Shown here piece by piece: positions 21,045 through 29,407 of a stretch of DNA of 64,000 nucleotides (its first letter is position 1; the number at the start of each line of letters is the position of its first letter). The notes under the pieces were generated by a model that saw only the letters and a list, made by a program, of their open reading frames with translations, searched no databases and was not told where the DNA came from. Source of the DNA: Acidovorax sp. A79 (GTDB taxonomy: Bacteria > Pseudomonadota > Gammaproteobacteria > Burkholderiales > Burkholderiaceae_C); the NCBI RefSeq assembly GCF_041154505.1, contig NZ_AP028672.1:2830501-2894500 (forward strand), given 5' to 3'. A program made the position numbers and the translations under genes.

Positions 21045-21265
21045 GCCCCGGCGGGCGCCGCGCGGCGCTTTTACACCGGCCGCGGCGCCGCCCACCCCGC
21101 CACTTTGTCCAGTGCGGCACCGCCGCAACGGGGCCAACACTTTTTTACATCCGGCGCGCCCAACTCGAAGATCATCTCGTCCTTGCCAGCCGCTGCATCC
21201 AGCAGCGGCGGCAATTTCAGCCTGTATCCACAACATTCAAGCAAGAACGAGAGAGAGGGAACGTC

Positions 21266-21841
21266 ATGCCAGGATTCGTCCGCAAGATTCTGATTTTCAT
21301 CACCGGCTACGCATGGCTGCTGCTGCTGGCCGGCCCGGGCCTGATCGGCCTGTCGCTGTACAGCGGCTGGAAGGCCGAGGGCGACCATGCCTACGCGGCG
21401 CGCGAGAGCCTGCAGTCCGTGGCAGGCACCGTGACGCAGGCGTCCGAGGTGACGGTCAAGCGCAAGCGCCGCTCCACCAAGAAGTACTACGAAATCAGCG
21501 TGAAGCCCGATGCCGCGGGCGCCGAGGAGCGCAAGCTGCGCATCGACTACAGCACGCCCCAGCAGCTGGTTGGCAACCTCATTGACGAGAAGATCACCGC
21601 CCTGGTGGACAAGAGCGACAGCGACCTGGTGTACGAAGTGGCGGTCGATGGCAAGCCCGTGATCAGCTACGAGGCGACCCGGCAGCGCCTGCAGGCCGAG
21701 GCGGCCTCCTCCGCACGGTCCTTCAGCGGCGCGGGCACCTGGATCTTCGCGATTGTGCTCACCCTGCTGGGCGCCTTGGGCGTGTGGTGCAACCGCAAGC
21801 TGCGCGCCGCCGACCAGGAGCAGCAGCTCAGCGCTGCCTGA
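21266..21841 (+). CDS. Two-helix membrane protein of unknown function
   Basis: 191 residues from the ATG at 21266 (GAGAGAGGGA upstream). An N-terminal membrane helix (ILIFITGYAWLLLLAGPGLI) and a C-terminal one (WIFAIVLTLLGALGVWC) bracket a ~130-residue soluble domain. That domain contains GTVTQASEVTVKRKRRSTKK and YYEISVKPDAAGAEERKLRI. The layout (helix, beta-rich domain opening with 'GTV', helix) is reminiscent of DUF3592-type proteins, but the match is not certain. It lies 83 bp upstream of the Bax-inhibitor-type gene. Confidence 0.65.
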   Translation: MPGFVRKILIFITGYAWLLLLAGPGLIGLSLYSGWKAEGDHAYAARESLQSVAGTVTQASEVTVKRKRRSTKKYYEISVKPDAAGAEERKLRIDYSTPQQLVGNLIDEKITALVDKSDSDLVYEVAVDGKPVISYEATRQRLQAEAASSARSFSGAGTWIFAIVLTLLGALGVWCNRKLRAADQEQQLSAA

Positions 21842-21924
21842 GAATTTTTCACAGAGAGGGAGGGAGGGGCGCTGTGGCCATGCCCTTCCCCTGTTTTCAC
21901 AACGATCCAATGGAGGAATGCGCC

Positions 21925-22638
21925 ATGAACCCCAATGCACTGACCCCTTCGACGCCCGAGGGCGCGCCGTTTGAACGGCGCGACTTCATCGTCTCCACCT
22001 ACAAGCACCTGGGCGCCGCCATGCTGGCCTTCGTGGTGCTTTCCGCCGTGCTGATGGCGACCGGCTTTTCCGGCGCAACGGCCAAGATGCTGCTGGGCAG
22101 CGGCAACAAGTTCCTGTGGCTGGGCGTCATGGGCGCGTTCATGCTCGTGGGCTGGCTGGCCTCGTACATGGCCGACAACTCTGAAAACCCGCAAACACAG
22201 CTGATGGGCCTGGGCCTGTACGTGCTGGCCGAAGGCCTGATCTTCGCGCCGATGTTCGGCATCGCGCAGATCGTGGCCCCCGGCGCCATCGGGGCGGCGG
22301 CCTTCATCACGCTGCTGCTGGTGGGCGCGCTCACCTGGACGGCGTTCACCACCAAGACCGACTTCTCGTTCCTGGGCGGCATCCTGAAGGTGGGGGGCCT
22401 GGTGGCCCTGGGCACCATCATTGCCGGCGCCATCTTCGGCTTCAAGCTGGGCATCTGGTTCTCCGGGATCATGGTGCTGTTCGCGGGCGCCTGCGTGCTG
22501 TACGACACCTCGCGCATCATCCACGACTACCCCGCCGACCGCCCTGCGGGCGCCGCGCTGCACCTGTTCGCCTCGATCGCGCTGATGCTCTGGTACGTGC
22601 TGCGCATCCTGATCAGCCTGGCGACCAACGACGACTGA
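21925..22638 (+). CDS. Bax inhibitor-1/YccA family membrane protein
   Basis: 237 residues from the ATG at 21925 (GGAGG 9 nt upstream). Seven hydrophobic helices in the BI-1/YccA/YbhL pattern: YKHLGAAMLAFVVLSAVLMA, LGLYVLAEGLIFAPMFGIAQ, the WTAFTTKTDFSFLGG loop, and the C-terminal signature VLYDTSRIIHDYP with the conserved aspartates of the family's pH-sensing/ion pore. In E. coli YccA modulates FtsH proteolysis; here the role is unknown. Followed by an intrinsic terminator. Confidence 0.9.
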   Translation: MNPNALTPSTPEGAPFERRDFIVSTYKHLGAAMLAFVVLSAVLMATGFSGATAKMLLGSGNKFLWLGVMGAFMLVGWLASYMADNSENPQTQLMGLGLYVLAEGLIFAPMFGIAQIVAPGAIGAAAFITLLLVGALTWTAFTTKTDFSFLGGILKVGGLVALGTIIAGAIFGFKLGIWFSGIMVLFAGACVLYDTSRIIHDYPADRPAGAALHLFASIALMLWYVLRILISLATNDD

Positions 22639-22661
22639 GCCGAGCCGCCCGCGCGGCCCGC

Positions 22662-22696
22662 AAGGCCGGACTCCCGCCCGGAGTCCGGCCTTTTTT
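22662..22696 (+). terminator. Intrinsic terminator after YccA-family gene
   Basis: Stem AAGGCCGGACTC (22662-22673) pairs with GAGTCCGGCCTT (22681-22692) across a 7-nt loop and is followed by a T run. Confidence 0.9.
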
Positions 22697-22727
22697 GTTG
22701 AGTGGCCACAGATGGAGGCAAGAAAAC

Positions 22728-22783
22728 CGCCTCACCCCTTGCTGGCAAAGCGCTAGAAGCTACAAAAACAATAGCAAACCAGT
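22728..22783 (-). repeat. Dispersed palindromic repeat, copy 6
   Basis: Plus-strand text GGCAAAGCGCTAGAAGCTAC followed by AAAAACAATAGCAAA. Read on the minus strand it gives TTTGCTATTGTTTTTGTAGC and then TTCTAGCGCTTTGCC, the family pattern with one arm retained. Confidence 0.55.
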
Positions 22784-23073
22784 ACACGCCACGCCGTGCG
22801 CCCTGCCGGCCGCGGGATGCGCCGGGCCGCCGCGCCCCGCCCAGCAAGCCCGCAGCCCCTTGCGGTGCCCCATTTCCCATCGTCCTTTGGGCCTGCTGCT
22901 GGCACAATTGGACACCGCCAGCCAGCCTGCATGCCGCGCATGCGCGCCGGCTGGCGCGCCGAGTGCGCCTTGCGCCATGCCCCGGTGCGGAGGCCTCCAG
23001 CACTGCGGCAGGTGCCGTGCTTGCGCACCCGCGCCACCCACCTGCCACCCACTGATCTTTCTTTCTGTCCATC

Positions 23074-24714
23074 ATGCGCAAATCTCTTTGGCTTTCTTTG
23101 TCCTGTGCGGCCTTGCTCGCCAGTTGCGGCGGCGGCTCCTCCGATGGAGCGGATGTGGGCCCCGCCCCGGGGGTTCAGCAGTTCCCTGGCGGCGTGTGGG
23201 AAGGCACGGTGGGCACGGGCGCGGCGCAGCGCCAGGTCGTGGGCTACATCGATCCGGGTCCGATGGGTACCGGCGGGGAGTTCTACCTGGCGCGCGAAGC
23301 TCCTGGCGCGGCGGGCTTCGATGCGCTCTACGGGCGCCTGAATGTCAACGTCACCGCGGTGCTGGCCACCGGCGTGACGTATTTCTCGGTGCAGGACGGC
23401 AAATTCGCCACCGGCCTGACGCTGCGCGGAACGGCATCGAACAGCGGCAAGATCGGCCGCACCGACGGCATCAGCGGCAACTACAGCGATCCGGCGCAGA
23501 CGGCGGCCGCCTCCGGCGCCGTGGTGCCGTTGAAGCTCTCGTACAGCAGCCTCAATTTCCACACCGCGACCGCCACGCTGATCGAGGGCACCTACCGGGG
23601 CACGGGCCTGTTTGGCGGCGGATGGGTGCTCACCGTCACTCCCCAGGGCCAGCTCTCGGGCCGCATTGGCGGCTGCCTGGTCACGGGCTCGGCAACGCCC
23701 CGCGCCGCGGGCTCGCCCCTGTACTCGCTCACGCTGAACCTCTCCGGCGACACGACCTCCTGCGGGGCCAGCGGCACCCAGCAGTCCGGCATCGCCGTGC
23801 TGCGCTTCGACGCGGCGGGCGTACCCAACGGCATCTGGGCGTTCACGCGCAACGCAACGGGCCCCGACAACACCTACACCCTCAACGGCATCGCCGACCC
23901 TCGCACCACGACGCCGCCCTCGGCCACGCCGCTGTCCGTGGCGGGCAACTGGCAGGGCGCCTTCACGCTGCCCACAGGCGTGATTGGCGACACGTCCGTC
24001 TGGGGCAGCGTGCTCCCGGATGGCGGCCTGTTCTTCTACACCAACAGCAGCCTGGACCACAATGCGCTGTACGGTCGGCTCATCCGCTACGCGAACAACG
24101 CGACGAACAACCGCTTCGTGACCGCGAACGACGGGGTGTTCTTCAACCGGCTGCTGGCCAACACGGGCGCCTACAACGAGTCCGTGCTGATCGACGGCAC
24201 GCTGCAAAGCGCCACGGGCTCCAGCACCGCCAGCCTGTTCACCGGCACCTTCAGCTACCCCACCCAGCCCGGCGGCGCCCCGACCCGCTTCAGCGTCCAG
24301 CCCGACCCCCTGTATGCGCTGCCCGCCGGCAAGGTGCCCACCACGGCCCTGATCGTCGGCACCTACAAGATGGCAGGCACCGGCTTTGGCGGTGACACCA
24401 CGACGCTCACGGTCTTCGCCGATGGCGCGATCACGGGCCTGACCACCAGCGGCTGCGAGGTCGCGGGCAAGCTCCTGGGCGAACTCGGCAGCGGCCTGAA
24501 CCTGTACCGCGTGGAGGCGTTCGGCTACCTCAACAGCCCGAATGCCCCCATCACCTGCGGCCTGTCGTCCGGCCCGCCGCAGTCCGGTTCAGCGGCTGCG
24601 CAGTTCGACGCCAACGGCAACGTGGTCGGCCTGCGTATCCTGACCGCCGGGCTGTCCGTCGCGGGATCGCGCGCCCACACGGTGTTTGTGGGCGCCAAGC
24701 AGGCCACGCCCTGA
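23074..24714 (+). CDS. Large repeat-built lipoprotein of unknown function
   Basis: 546 residues. Lipobox LLASC at ~14-18 (MRKSLWLSLSCAALLASCGG), then a Gly/Ser linker. The rest holds four to five copies of a ~100-residue beta-rich unit. Each unit has a Tyr/Gly start (FPGGVWEGTVGTG, IEGTYRGTGLFGGGW, VAGNWQGAFTLPTG, IVGTYKMAGTGFGGDTT) and a later pattern 'G.l.G.i.gC.vtG' with one or two cysteines (GRIGGCLVTGSA, GLTTSGCEVAGK). The cysteine pairs may form disulfides. The pattern resembles lipocalin-like or META-type strand repeats, but I recognise no named family. Probably outer-membrane anchored. Confidence 0.75.
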   Translation: MRKSLWLSLSCAALLASCGGGSSDGADVGPAPGVQQFPGGVWEGTVGTGAAQRQVVGYIDPGPMGTGGEFYLAREAPGAAGFDALYGRLNVNVTAVLATGVTYFSVQDGKFATGLTLRGTASNSGKIGRTDGISGNYSDPAQTAAASGAVVPLKLSYSSLNFHTATATLIEGTYRGTGLFGGGWVLTVTPQGQLSGRIGGCLVTGSATPRAAGSPLYSLTLNLSGDTTSCGASGTQQSGIAVLRFDAAGVPNGIWAFTRNATGPDNTYTLNGIADPRTTTPPSATPLSVAGNWQGAFTLPTGVIGDTSVWGSVLPDGGLFFYTNSSLDHNALYGRLIRYANNATNNRFVTANDGVFFNRLLANTGAYNESVLIDGTLQSATGSSTASLFTGTFSYPTQPGGAPTRFSVQPDPLYALPAGKVPTTALIVGTYKMAGTGFGGDTTTLTVFADGAITGLTTSGCEVAGKLLGELGSGLNLYRVEAFGYLNSPNAPITCGLSSGPPQSGSAAAQFDANGNVVGLRILTAGLSVAGSRAHTVFVGAKQATP

Positions 24715-24907
24715 AGGCAAGGGGGTGGCACCCTGCCGCAAGACGGGGGCCACCCGCCGGCCCCTCGCGGGATGGCCATGCAGCCCGGCCGATGGCCTGG
24801 CTCCGGCCCCTCGACGGCTTGTGCATGCGATGCCTTGCGTGCGTGCAGGCAGGCTGAGGCACACAGGTAGGTAGGCTGGCAAGCAGGCCACACGCGTGGC
24901 CGCCAGC

Positions 24908-24945
24908 AAAAAGGCCCGCCGCACATGAAGTGCGGCGGGCCTTTT
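24908..24945. terminator. Bidirectional intrinsic terminator
   Basis: Stem GGCCCGCCGCAC (24913-24924) pairs with GTGCGGCGGGCC (24930-24941). A-rich sequence on the left and TTTTT on the right allow termination from both sides. It lies between the lipoprotein gene and the end of the leftward bcs operon and serves both. Confidence 0.88.
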
Positions 24946-24991
24946 TGTTGCCTGCAGAAAGCTGGTGGGCCCTCTGGGAAGTTCTGTGGCC

Positions 24992-27900
24992 TCAGTAGCT
25001 ATAGGGCGACCGCAGCGGGTTGACCGGGAAGGCCTGCAGGCCGCTGTAGGGCTGGAACGCGTACCGCACATACAGGCCCCCCGCGAATTCGCGGTAGTTG
25101 CGCGCGTTGTTGAGCGACAGGTGCCCGCCCAGGAACACCTGCGGGTGCATCTGGTACTCCATGGCGGCGCCCAGGTTGTAGCCCAGGCCCGTGCGGGACT
25201 GGCCGGGGTAGATGGCCGTGGCGCCGGTTTCGCCGAAGGCCAGCGCGTCGCTGGCCGCCTGGACGGCACTGGCCTGCCGCGACGGGCTGTTGGGGAAGTA
25301 CGGTGCCGCGTCTTCCTTGAAGTACTGCACGCCCACCGAGCCCTTGAGCTGGTAGGACAGGCGGCCATTGCGCTGCGCCCATTCGACCGGAATGCCGAAG
25401 GACACGAATTGCTGCGGGCTGAAGTACCCGCCGTGGCCCACGGTGAAGTAGCGCAGGTTGCGCTGGTACGACAGGCCCGTGAAACTCAGGCCGGCCGTGA
25501 GGTCCTCGTTGGAGGTGCGGTGCACATGCCAGTACATGCCGCCGCCCAGTTCGGCCCGCGCATTGCTGCGCACACGGGTGCCGGTCAGGCCGTGCAGCGA
25601 GCCGTAGCCGTACACGCCCAGCTCGCCATCGTCCCAGGTGAGGTCCAGGCGCCCGCCCGTGGCCGACACCCCCCCCCAGCGGTCTCCCGTGCGCGCATCG
25701 CGGGCACCGGCGAACGACAGCAGGCTGTCGGTCACCGGGCGGCGCGACAGGTCTCCCGCCACGGTGAGGTTGTCGGTGAGGGCCGTGCGGTATCGCACGC
25801 CGGCCGTGACGTCCGACTGGCCGAAGCCCAGCGGCGTGCTGCCGATGTCGGCCCGGAAGCCGCCGTTTTCATAGCCCACGCTCAGCCCGATGCCGCTGTC
25901 GCTCTGCGACCCCGCCGCGCGCTCGGGCATGTCCAGCGCGGTGACCGGGCCGCCGCCAAAGCGGCTGACGGTGCCGTACGGAGACCCGGGCGATCCCGCG
26001 CTGGCGCCCGTGGGGGTCACGCCCAGGAGCAGGTGCCCGTCGCCCACGCTCATCTTCAGCTGGACGGGGGCTTCGATCTCGGAATGCTGGCTCATGCCCG
26101 CCTCGCCCTGCCGGGCACGCGCCGTAGCACCGACCGAGAAGCTGGATATCTGGCTTTGCTGGACTTCCCGCAGCTCGTCGCGGGCCGTACGGGGCCGCGC
26201 AGGGTCCGGCACGTTGCCCATCCCGGCCGTGGCCCAGGCCGAGGGAGCCGCCGCGGCAGGCGCACCGCCGCGCTGCAGCGGCTGGGGTGCCGCCGCATAC
26301 CCGCCATAGGCCTGCGCGGGCGTGAGGTAGCCCCCGCTGGCGGCGGGCTGCGCAGGCACCTGGGAGGCGGACGGAGCAGCGTACGCGGGCGCCACGGCCG
26401 GTGCCGCGGGCGCGGCGGCGGACGACCGCTGGACGGGGGCCTGTGGCGCCGCGCCGCGTGTCGCCGTGGCGCGGCGCGCGGTGCCTGCGGATGCAGCCGC
26501 ATCGGCCACCGCGGCCGGGCTGGCGGCCTCGGGGTAGTAGCTGGCGGGCGTCATGGGGGCGGCCGGGGCGTAGGCCTGTGGCGCCGTGCCAAAGCGGCTG
26601 GCCCCTGCCGGATCCGGAATGTACAGGCCTGCGGGCGCATTGCTGCGCGCCACGGGCTGCGGGGCGTACTGCTGGGGGGTGTAGCCCACCGGCGAGCGCA
26701 CTGCCGTCGTGGCGGCGCCCGGCACCGACAGCCCACCACCGGCACGCTGGAACTGCTGCCCGGCGCGCTGGGCGAACGGATTCCCGGAGCGCGCCAGACC
26801 CGCCGGCACGCCACTGGCGGCCAGCACGGCATCGCGCTGCGCGTTTTCGGCCGCAACGGCCGCCGTGAAGAACTCGGTGGCCTTGGAGTTCTTGCCTTGC
26901 GCGCGGTACAGCCGCCCGGTGGCGGTCAGCACCTCGGGGTCGCGGGGTGCGCGCGCCAGCGCCACGGACAGCAGCGACTCCGCGTAGCCGTAGTCCTTGG
27001 CGCCGGTGGCCATGGCCGCGGTCTGCAGGAGCAGGGACACATCATTGGGCGACTTTTCCAGCAGCCGCGCATACAGCGCCTGCGCCTGGGCATAGTCGTT
27101 GTTGGCCGCGTACATGCGGGCCAGCGCCGCCATGGCCAGGGGTTCGTCGGGCTGCTCGGCCAGCAGGGGGGCGAGCGTGTCGTAGGCGGCGACCAGGTCG
27201 CCCGCTTCGCGCAGGCCCTCGGCCTGGCGCACGATGTAGGCCCGGCGGATGTCGCTGAAGCTCTTGCGCTCGCGGTCGTTCATGGGGGCGGTCTGCAACT
27301 GCCGCAGGATGCCCGCCAGTTCCACGTCCTGCTGGGTCTTGAGCAGGGTCGCCGCGTACTGCAGGCGCAGGCCCACGTCGGGCCGGGCGGTGCGTGCCAG
27401 CACCTGGCGCACCATGCCCAGGGCGCGCTGCGGCTCGCCCGCGTCCGCGTAGGCCAGGGCCATGGCCCCCAGCAGCTCGGGATCTTGCGTGGCAAAGGAC
27501 TCCGCCTGCGCCAGGGCGGCCAGCGCCTCGGACTGCCGGCCTTGCGCCGCCAGCGCCGACGCCGCCGAGGCCTGCACATGCACCCACACGCGCTTTTGCA
27601 GCGCGGCGATGTCCCGGGTGCGGTGCTTTTCGGGAATGCGGTCCAGGAGGGCCAGCGCACCCGGCCAGTCACCGGCCTCGGAGGCCAGCAGGGCGCCCGC
27701 GTACAGCGCCTCGGGCATGTTGGGGTTGGACAGCAGCAGCCCGTCCATCACGCCGCGGGCCTCGGCCACCGCGCCCATGCGCAGGTACAGGCGCGCGAGG
27801 TCCAGCCGCACCCAGGGGCTGGCCGGGTCGTTCAGCAGCGCGTCTTCCAGCGCGGCGCGGGCAGCCGCGACATCGCCGCGCTCCGTGGCGGCGCGCGCTT

Positions 27901-29317
27901 GGCCCAGGGCCTGCGCGGCGCGCAGGCGCCCCAGGGCGCCCACTTTTTCCTGCTGCGAGGGGGACAGTTTCTCGACGAGCGCCAGCGCTTCGGCGGCCTT
28001 GTTGTTCTGCGCCAGCACGCCCACCAGGCCGCGCACCGCGTCGGGGTTGTCGGCCTGGCGCGCCAGCACGCGCCGGTAGGCCGCCTCCGCCGCGTCGTAT
28101 TGGCCGTCTTCGACCAGCAGGTCCGCCAGATCGCTCTCCGCCGTCACCTCGGCGGGATTGAGCCGCACGGCCTGTTCCAGCGAACGCCGGGCCGCCGCCG
28201 TGTCGCCGCGTTCGCGTTCCGTGGTGGCCTGCTCCACCAGGCTCCAGTAGGTGGCGCTGTCCAGGGCCTGCTTCCAGCGGCTGGCCGATCCGGCGCGCGA
28301 GGCGCGCTCCAGCAGCCCCCGCGCCTCGGCAAACCGCTCCTGGCGCAGCCGCAGGATGCCCAGGCCGCCCAGGGCGTCGCCATCGCTGGGGCGCGATTCG
28401 AGCACGTTCAGGAAGGCGGCCTCCGCCGCGTCCAGTTCGCCGTCGTCCAGGGCCTGGAATCCTGCCGTGGTGCGCTGGCGCAGCGGATCGGCCGTGCGGC
28501 CGGGAGCGGCCTGGGACTGCTTTTGCAGGTTCTGCGCCTGCACCAGGCGTGTCTGCACCGCCGTGTCGCCAGGATTGGCGCGCAGGAACTCCTGGTACAG
28601 CGGGATGTCGGCCGAGCGATTGCCTGTCCAGGCCAGCGCCTTGCGCCAGCTTTCCGTGGCAGCCTTGCCCACGTCGGGACGCCCCGCCAGCCGCGCCAGC
28701 TGGGCGATGCCGTCGCGGCGCGTGGACTCGCGGTAGGTCAGGTGCTGCGCCAGGGCCAGCGCGATCTGCGGATCCTCGGGCGACTCCTGCGCCAGGCGGC
28801 CCAGGCCGCGGCGGGCTTCGTCCCAGCCGCCCGCCGTGGCGCCCAGGGTCTGGTAGTACTCCAGGGCCAGCGGCCCGGTGGGGGCGCGGTCTCCCAGCGC
28901 CGCCTGGTAGGTGCTCAGCGCCTGGCTGGCCTGGCCGCTGCGGGCCTGCTGGCGCGCGGTTTCGATCTGCGGCGCGCTGCGCCCCGTGCGGATGGACTCC
29001 TGCAGCCGGCTCACCAGGGGGCTGCGCGGGTGCGCCGCCTGCAGCTGGTTCAGGTAGCGCTGCGCGCCCTCGGGGCGCTGGGCATTGAGCTCCACCAGCG
29101 CCATCCCGTACAGCGCCTGGGCATTCTGCGGGTTGATGCGCAGCAGCTTCTGCCATGCCTCGCCCGCCCGCTCGGTGTCACCGCGCTCCTGCCAGTACTG
29201 TCCCTGGTCCAGCAGGGTCTGCTCCGCCCCGGTCTGCGCCCAGGCCGCGGCGGGCGCCATCAGCGAGGCCAGCAGCCCCATGGCCAGTGTGTGGTGACGA
29301 CGACGTTTGGAGGACAT
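24992..29317 (-). CDS. bcsC: Cellulose synthase subunit BcsC (TPR scaffold and outer-membrane export channel)
   Basis: 1441 residues; the start at 29317 is preceded by GGGAGAAGG. Signal peptide 1-27 (ends AAAWAQ). Residues ~30-850 are tetratricopeptide repeats, for example DTERAGEAWQKLLRINPQNA and NPDAVRGLVGVLAQNNKAAE. A Pro/Ala/Gln/Tyr-rich linker of ~200 residues follows (roughly 860-1060), longer than I expect for the family. The C-terminal ~350 residues are the BCSC_C beta-barrel, ending in the outer-membrane terminal aromatic (SPYSY). It exports the glucan chain across the periplasm and outer membrane. Last gene of the bcs operon. Confidence 0.95.
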   Translation of the reverse strand: MSSKRRRHHTLAMGLLASLMAPAAAWAQTGAEQTLLDQGQYWQERGDTERAGEAWQKLLRINPQNAQALYGMALVELNAQRPEGAQRYLNQLQAAHPRSPLVSRLQESIRTGRSAPQIETARQQARSGQASQALSTYQAALGDRAPTGPLALEYYQTLGATAGGWDEARRGLGRLAQESPEDPQIALALAQHLTYRESTRRDGIAQLARLAGRPDVGKAATESWRKALAWTGNRSADIPLYQEFLRANPGDTAVQTRLVQAQNLQKQSQAAPGRTADPLRQRTTAGFQALDDGELDAAEAAFLNVLESRPSDGDALGGLGILRLRQERFAEARGLLERASRAGSASRWKQALDSATYWSLVEQATTERERGDTAAARRSLEQAVRLNPAEVTAESDLADLLVEDGQYDAAEAAYRRVLARQADNPDAVRGLVGVLAQNNKAAEALALVEKLSPSQQEKVGALGRLRAAQALGQARAATERGDVAAARAALEDALLNDPASPWVRLDLARLYLRMGAVAEARGVMDGLLLSNPNMPEALYAGALLASEAGDWPGALALLDRIPEKHRTRDIAALQKRVWVHVQASAASALAAQGRQSEALAALAQAESFATQDPELLGAMALAYADAGEPQRALGMVRQVLARTARPDVGLRLQYAATLLKTQQDVELAGILRQLQTAPMNDRERKSFSDIRRAYIVRQAEGLREAGDLVAAYDTLAPLLAEQPDEPLAMAALARMYAANNDYAQAQALYARLLEKSPNDVSLLLQTAAMATGAKDYGYAESLLSVALARAPRDPEVLTATGRLYRAQGKNSKATEFFTAAVAAENAQRDAVLAASGVPAGLARSGNPFAQRAGQQFQRAGGGLSVPGAATTAVRSPVGYTPQQYAPQPVARSNAPAGLYIPDPAGASRFGTAPQAYAPAAPMTPASYYPEAASPAAVADAAASAGTARRATATRGAAPQAPVQRSSAAAPAAPAVAPAYAAPSASQVPAQPAASGGYLTPAQAYGGYAAAPQPLQRGGAPAAAAPSAWATAGMGNVPDPARPRTARDELREVQQSQISSFSVGATARARQGEAGMSQHSEIEAPVQLKMSVGDGHLLLGVTPTGASAGSPGSPYGTVSRFGGGPVTALDMPERAAGSQSDSGIGLSVGYENGGFRADIGSTPLGFGQSDVTAGVRYRTALTDNLTVAGDLSRRPVTDSLLSFAGARDARTGDRWGGVSATGGRLDLTWDDGELGVYGYGSLHGLTGTRVRSNARAELGGGMYWHVHRTSNEDLTAGLSFTGLSYQRNLRYFTVGHGGYFSPQQFVSFGIPVEWAQRNGRLSYQLKGSVGVQYFKEDAAPYFPNSPSRQASAVQAASDALAFGETGATAIYPGQSRTGLGYNLGAAMEYQMHPQVFLGGHLSLNNARNYREFAGGLYVRYAFQPYSGLQAFPVNPLRSPYSY

Positions 29318-29407
29318 GCCTTCCTTCTCCCTGCGAGGTTCCCGGCCACCGAGGTGCCGGGACTGTGTTGCGTGATTCAGAAAATACCGGGCGTGCTGCG
29401 CCTTGCC

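Larger units (their letters stand above)
22639..23073. other. Intergenic region with terminator and repeat
   Basis: This 435-bp stretch has no credible gene. It contains the terminator at 22662-22696, repeat copy 6 near 22728-22783 and ~290 bp of GC-rich sequence before the lipoprotein gene. No clear promoter consensus was identified. Confidence 0.6.

Noticed and set aside
24860..24900. GGTAGGTAGG-like short tandem sequence after the lipoprotein gene
   Set aside because: Too short and imperfect to call a repeat or a functional site.
29318..29407. bcsZ between bcsB and bcsC
   Set aside because: Only 90 bp are available and no GH8-like frame exists in any direction.
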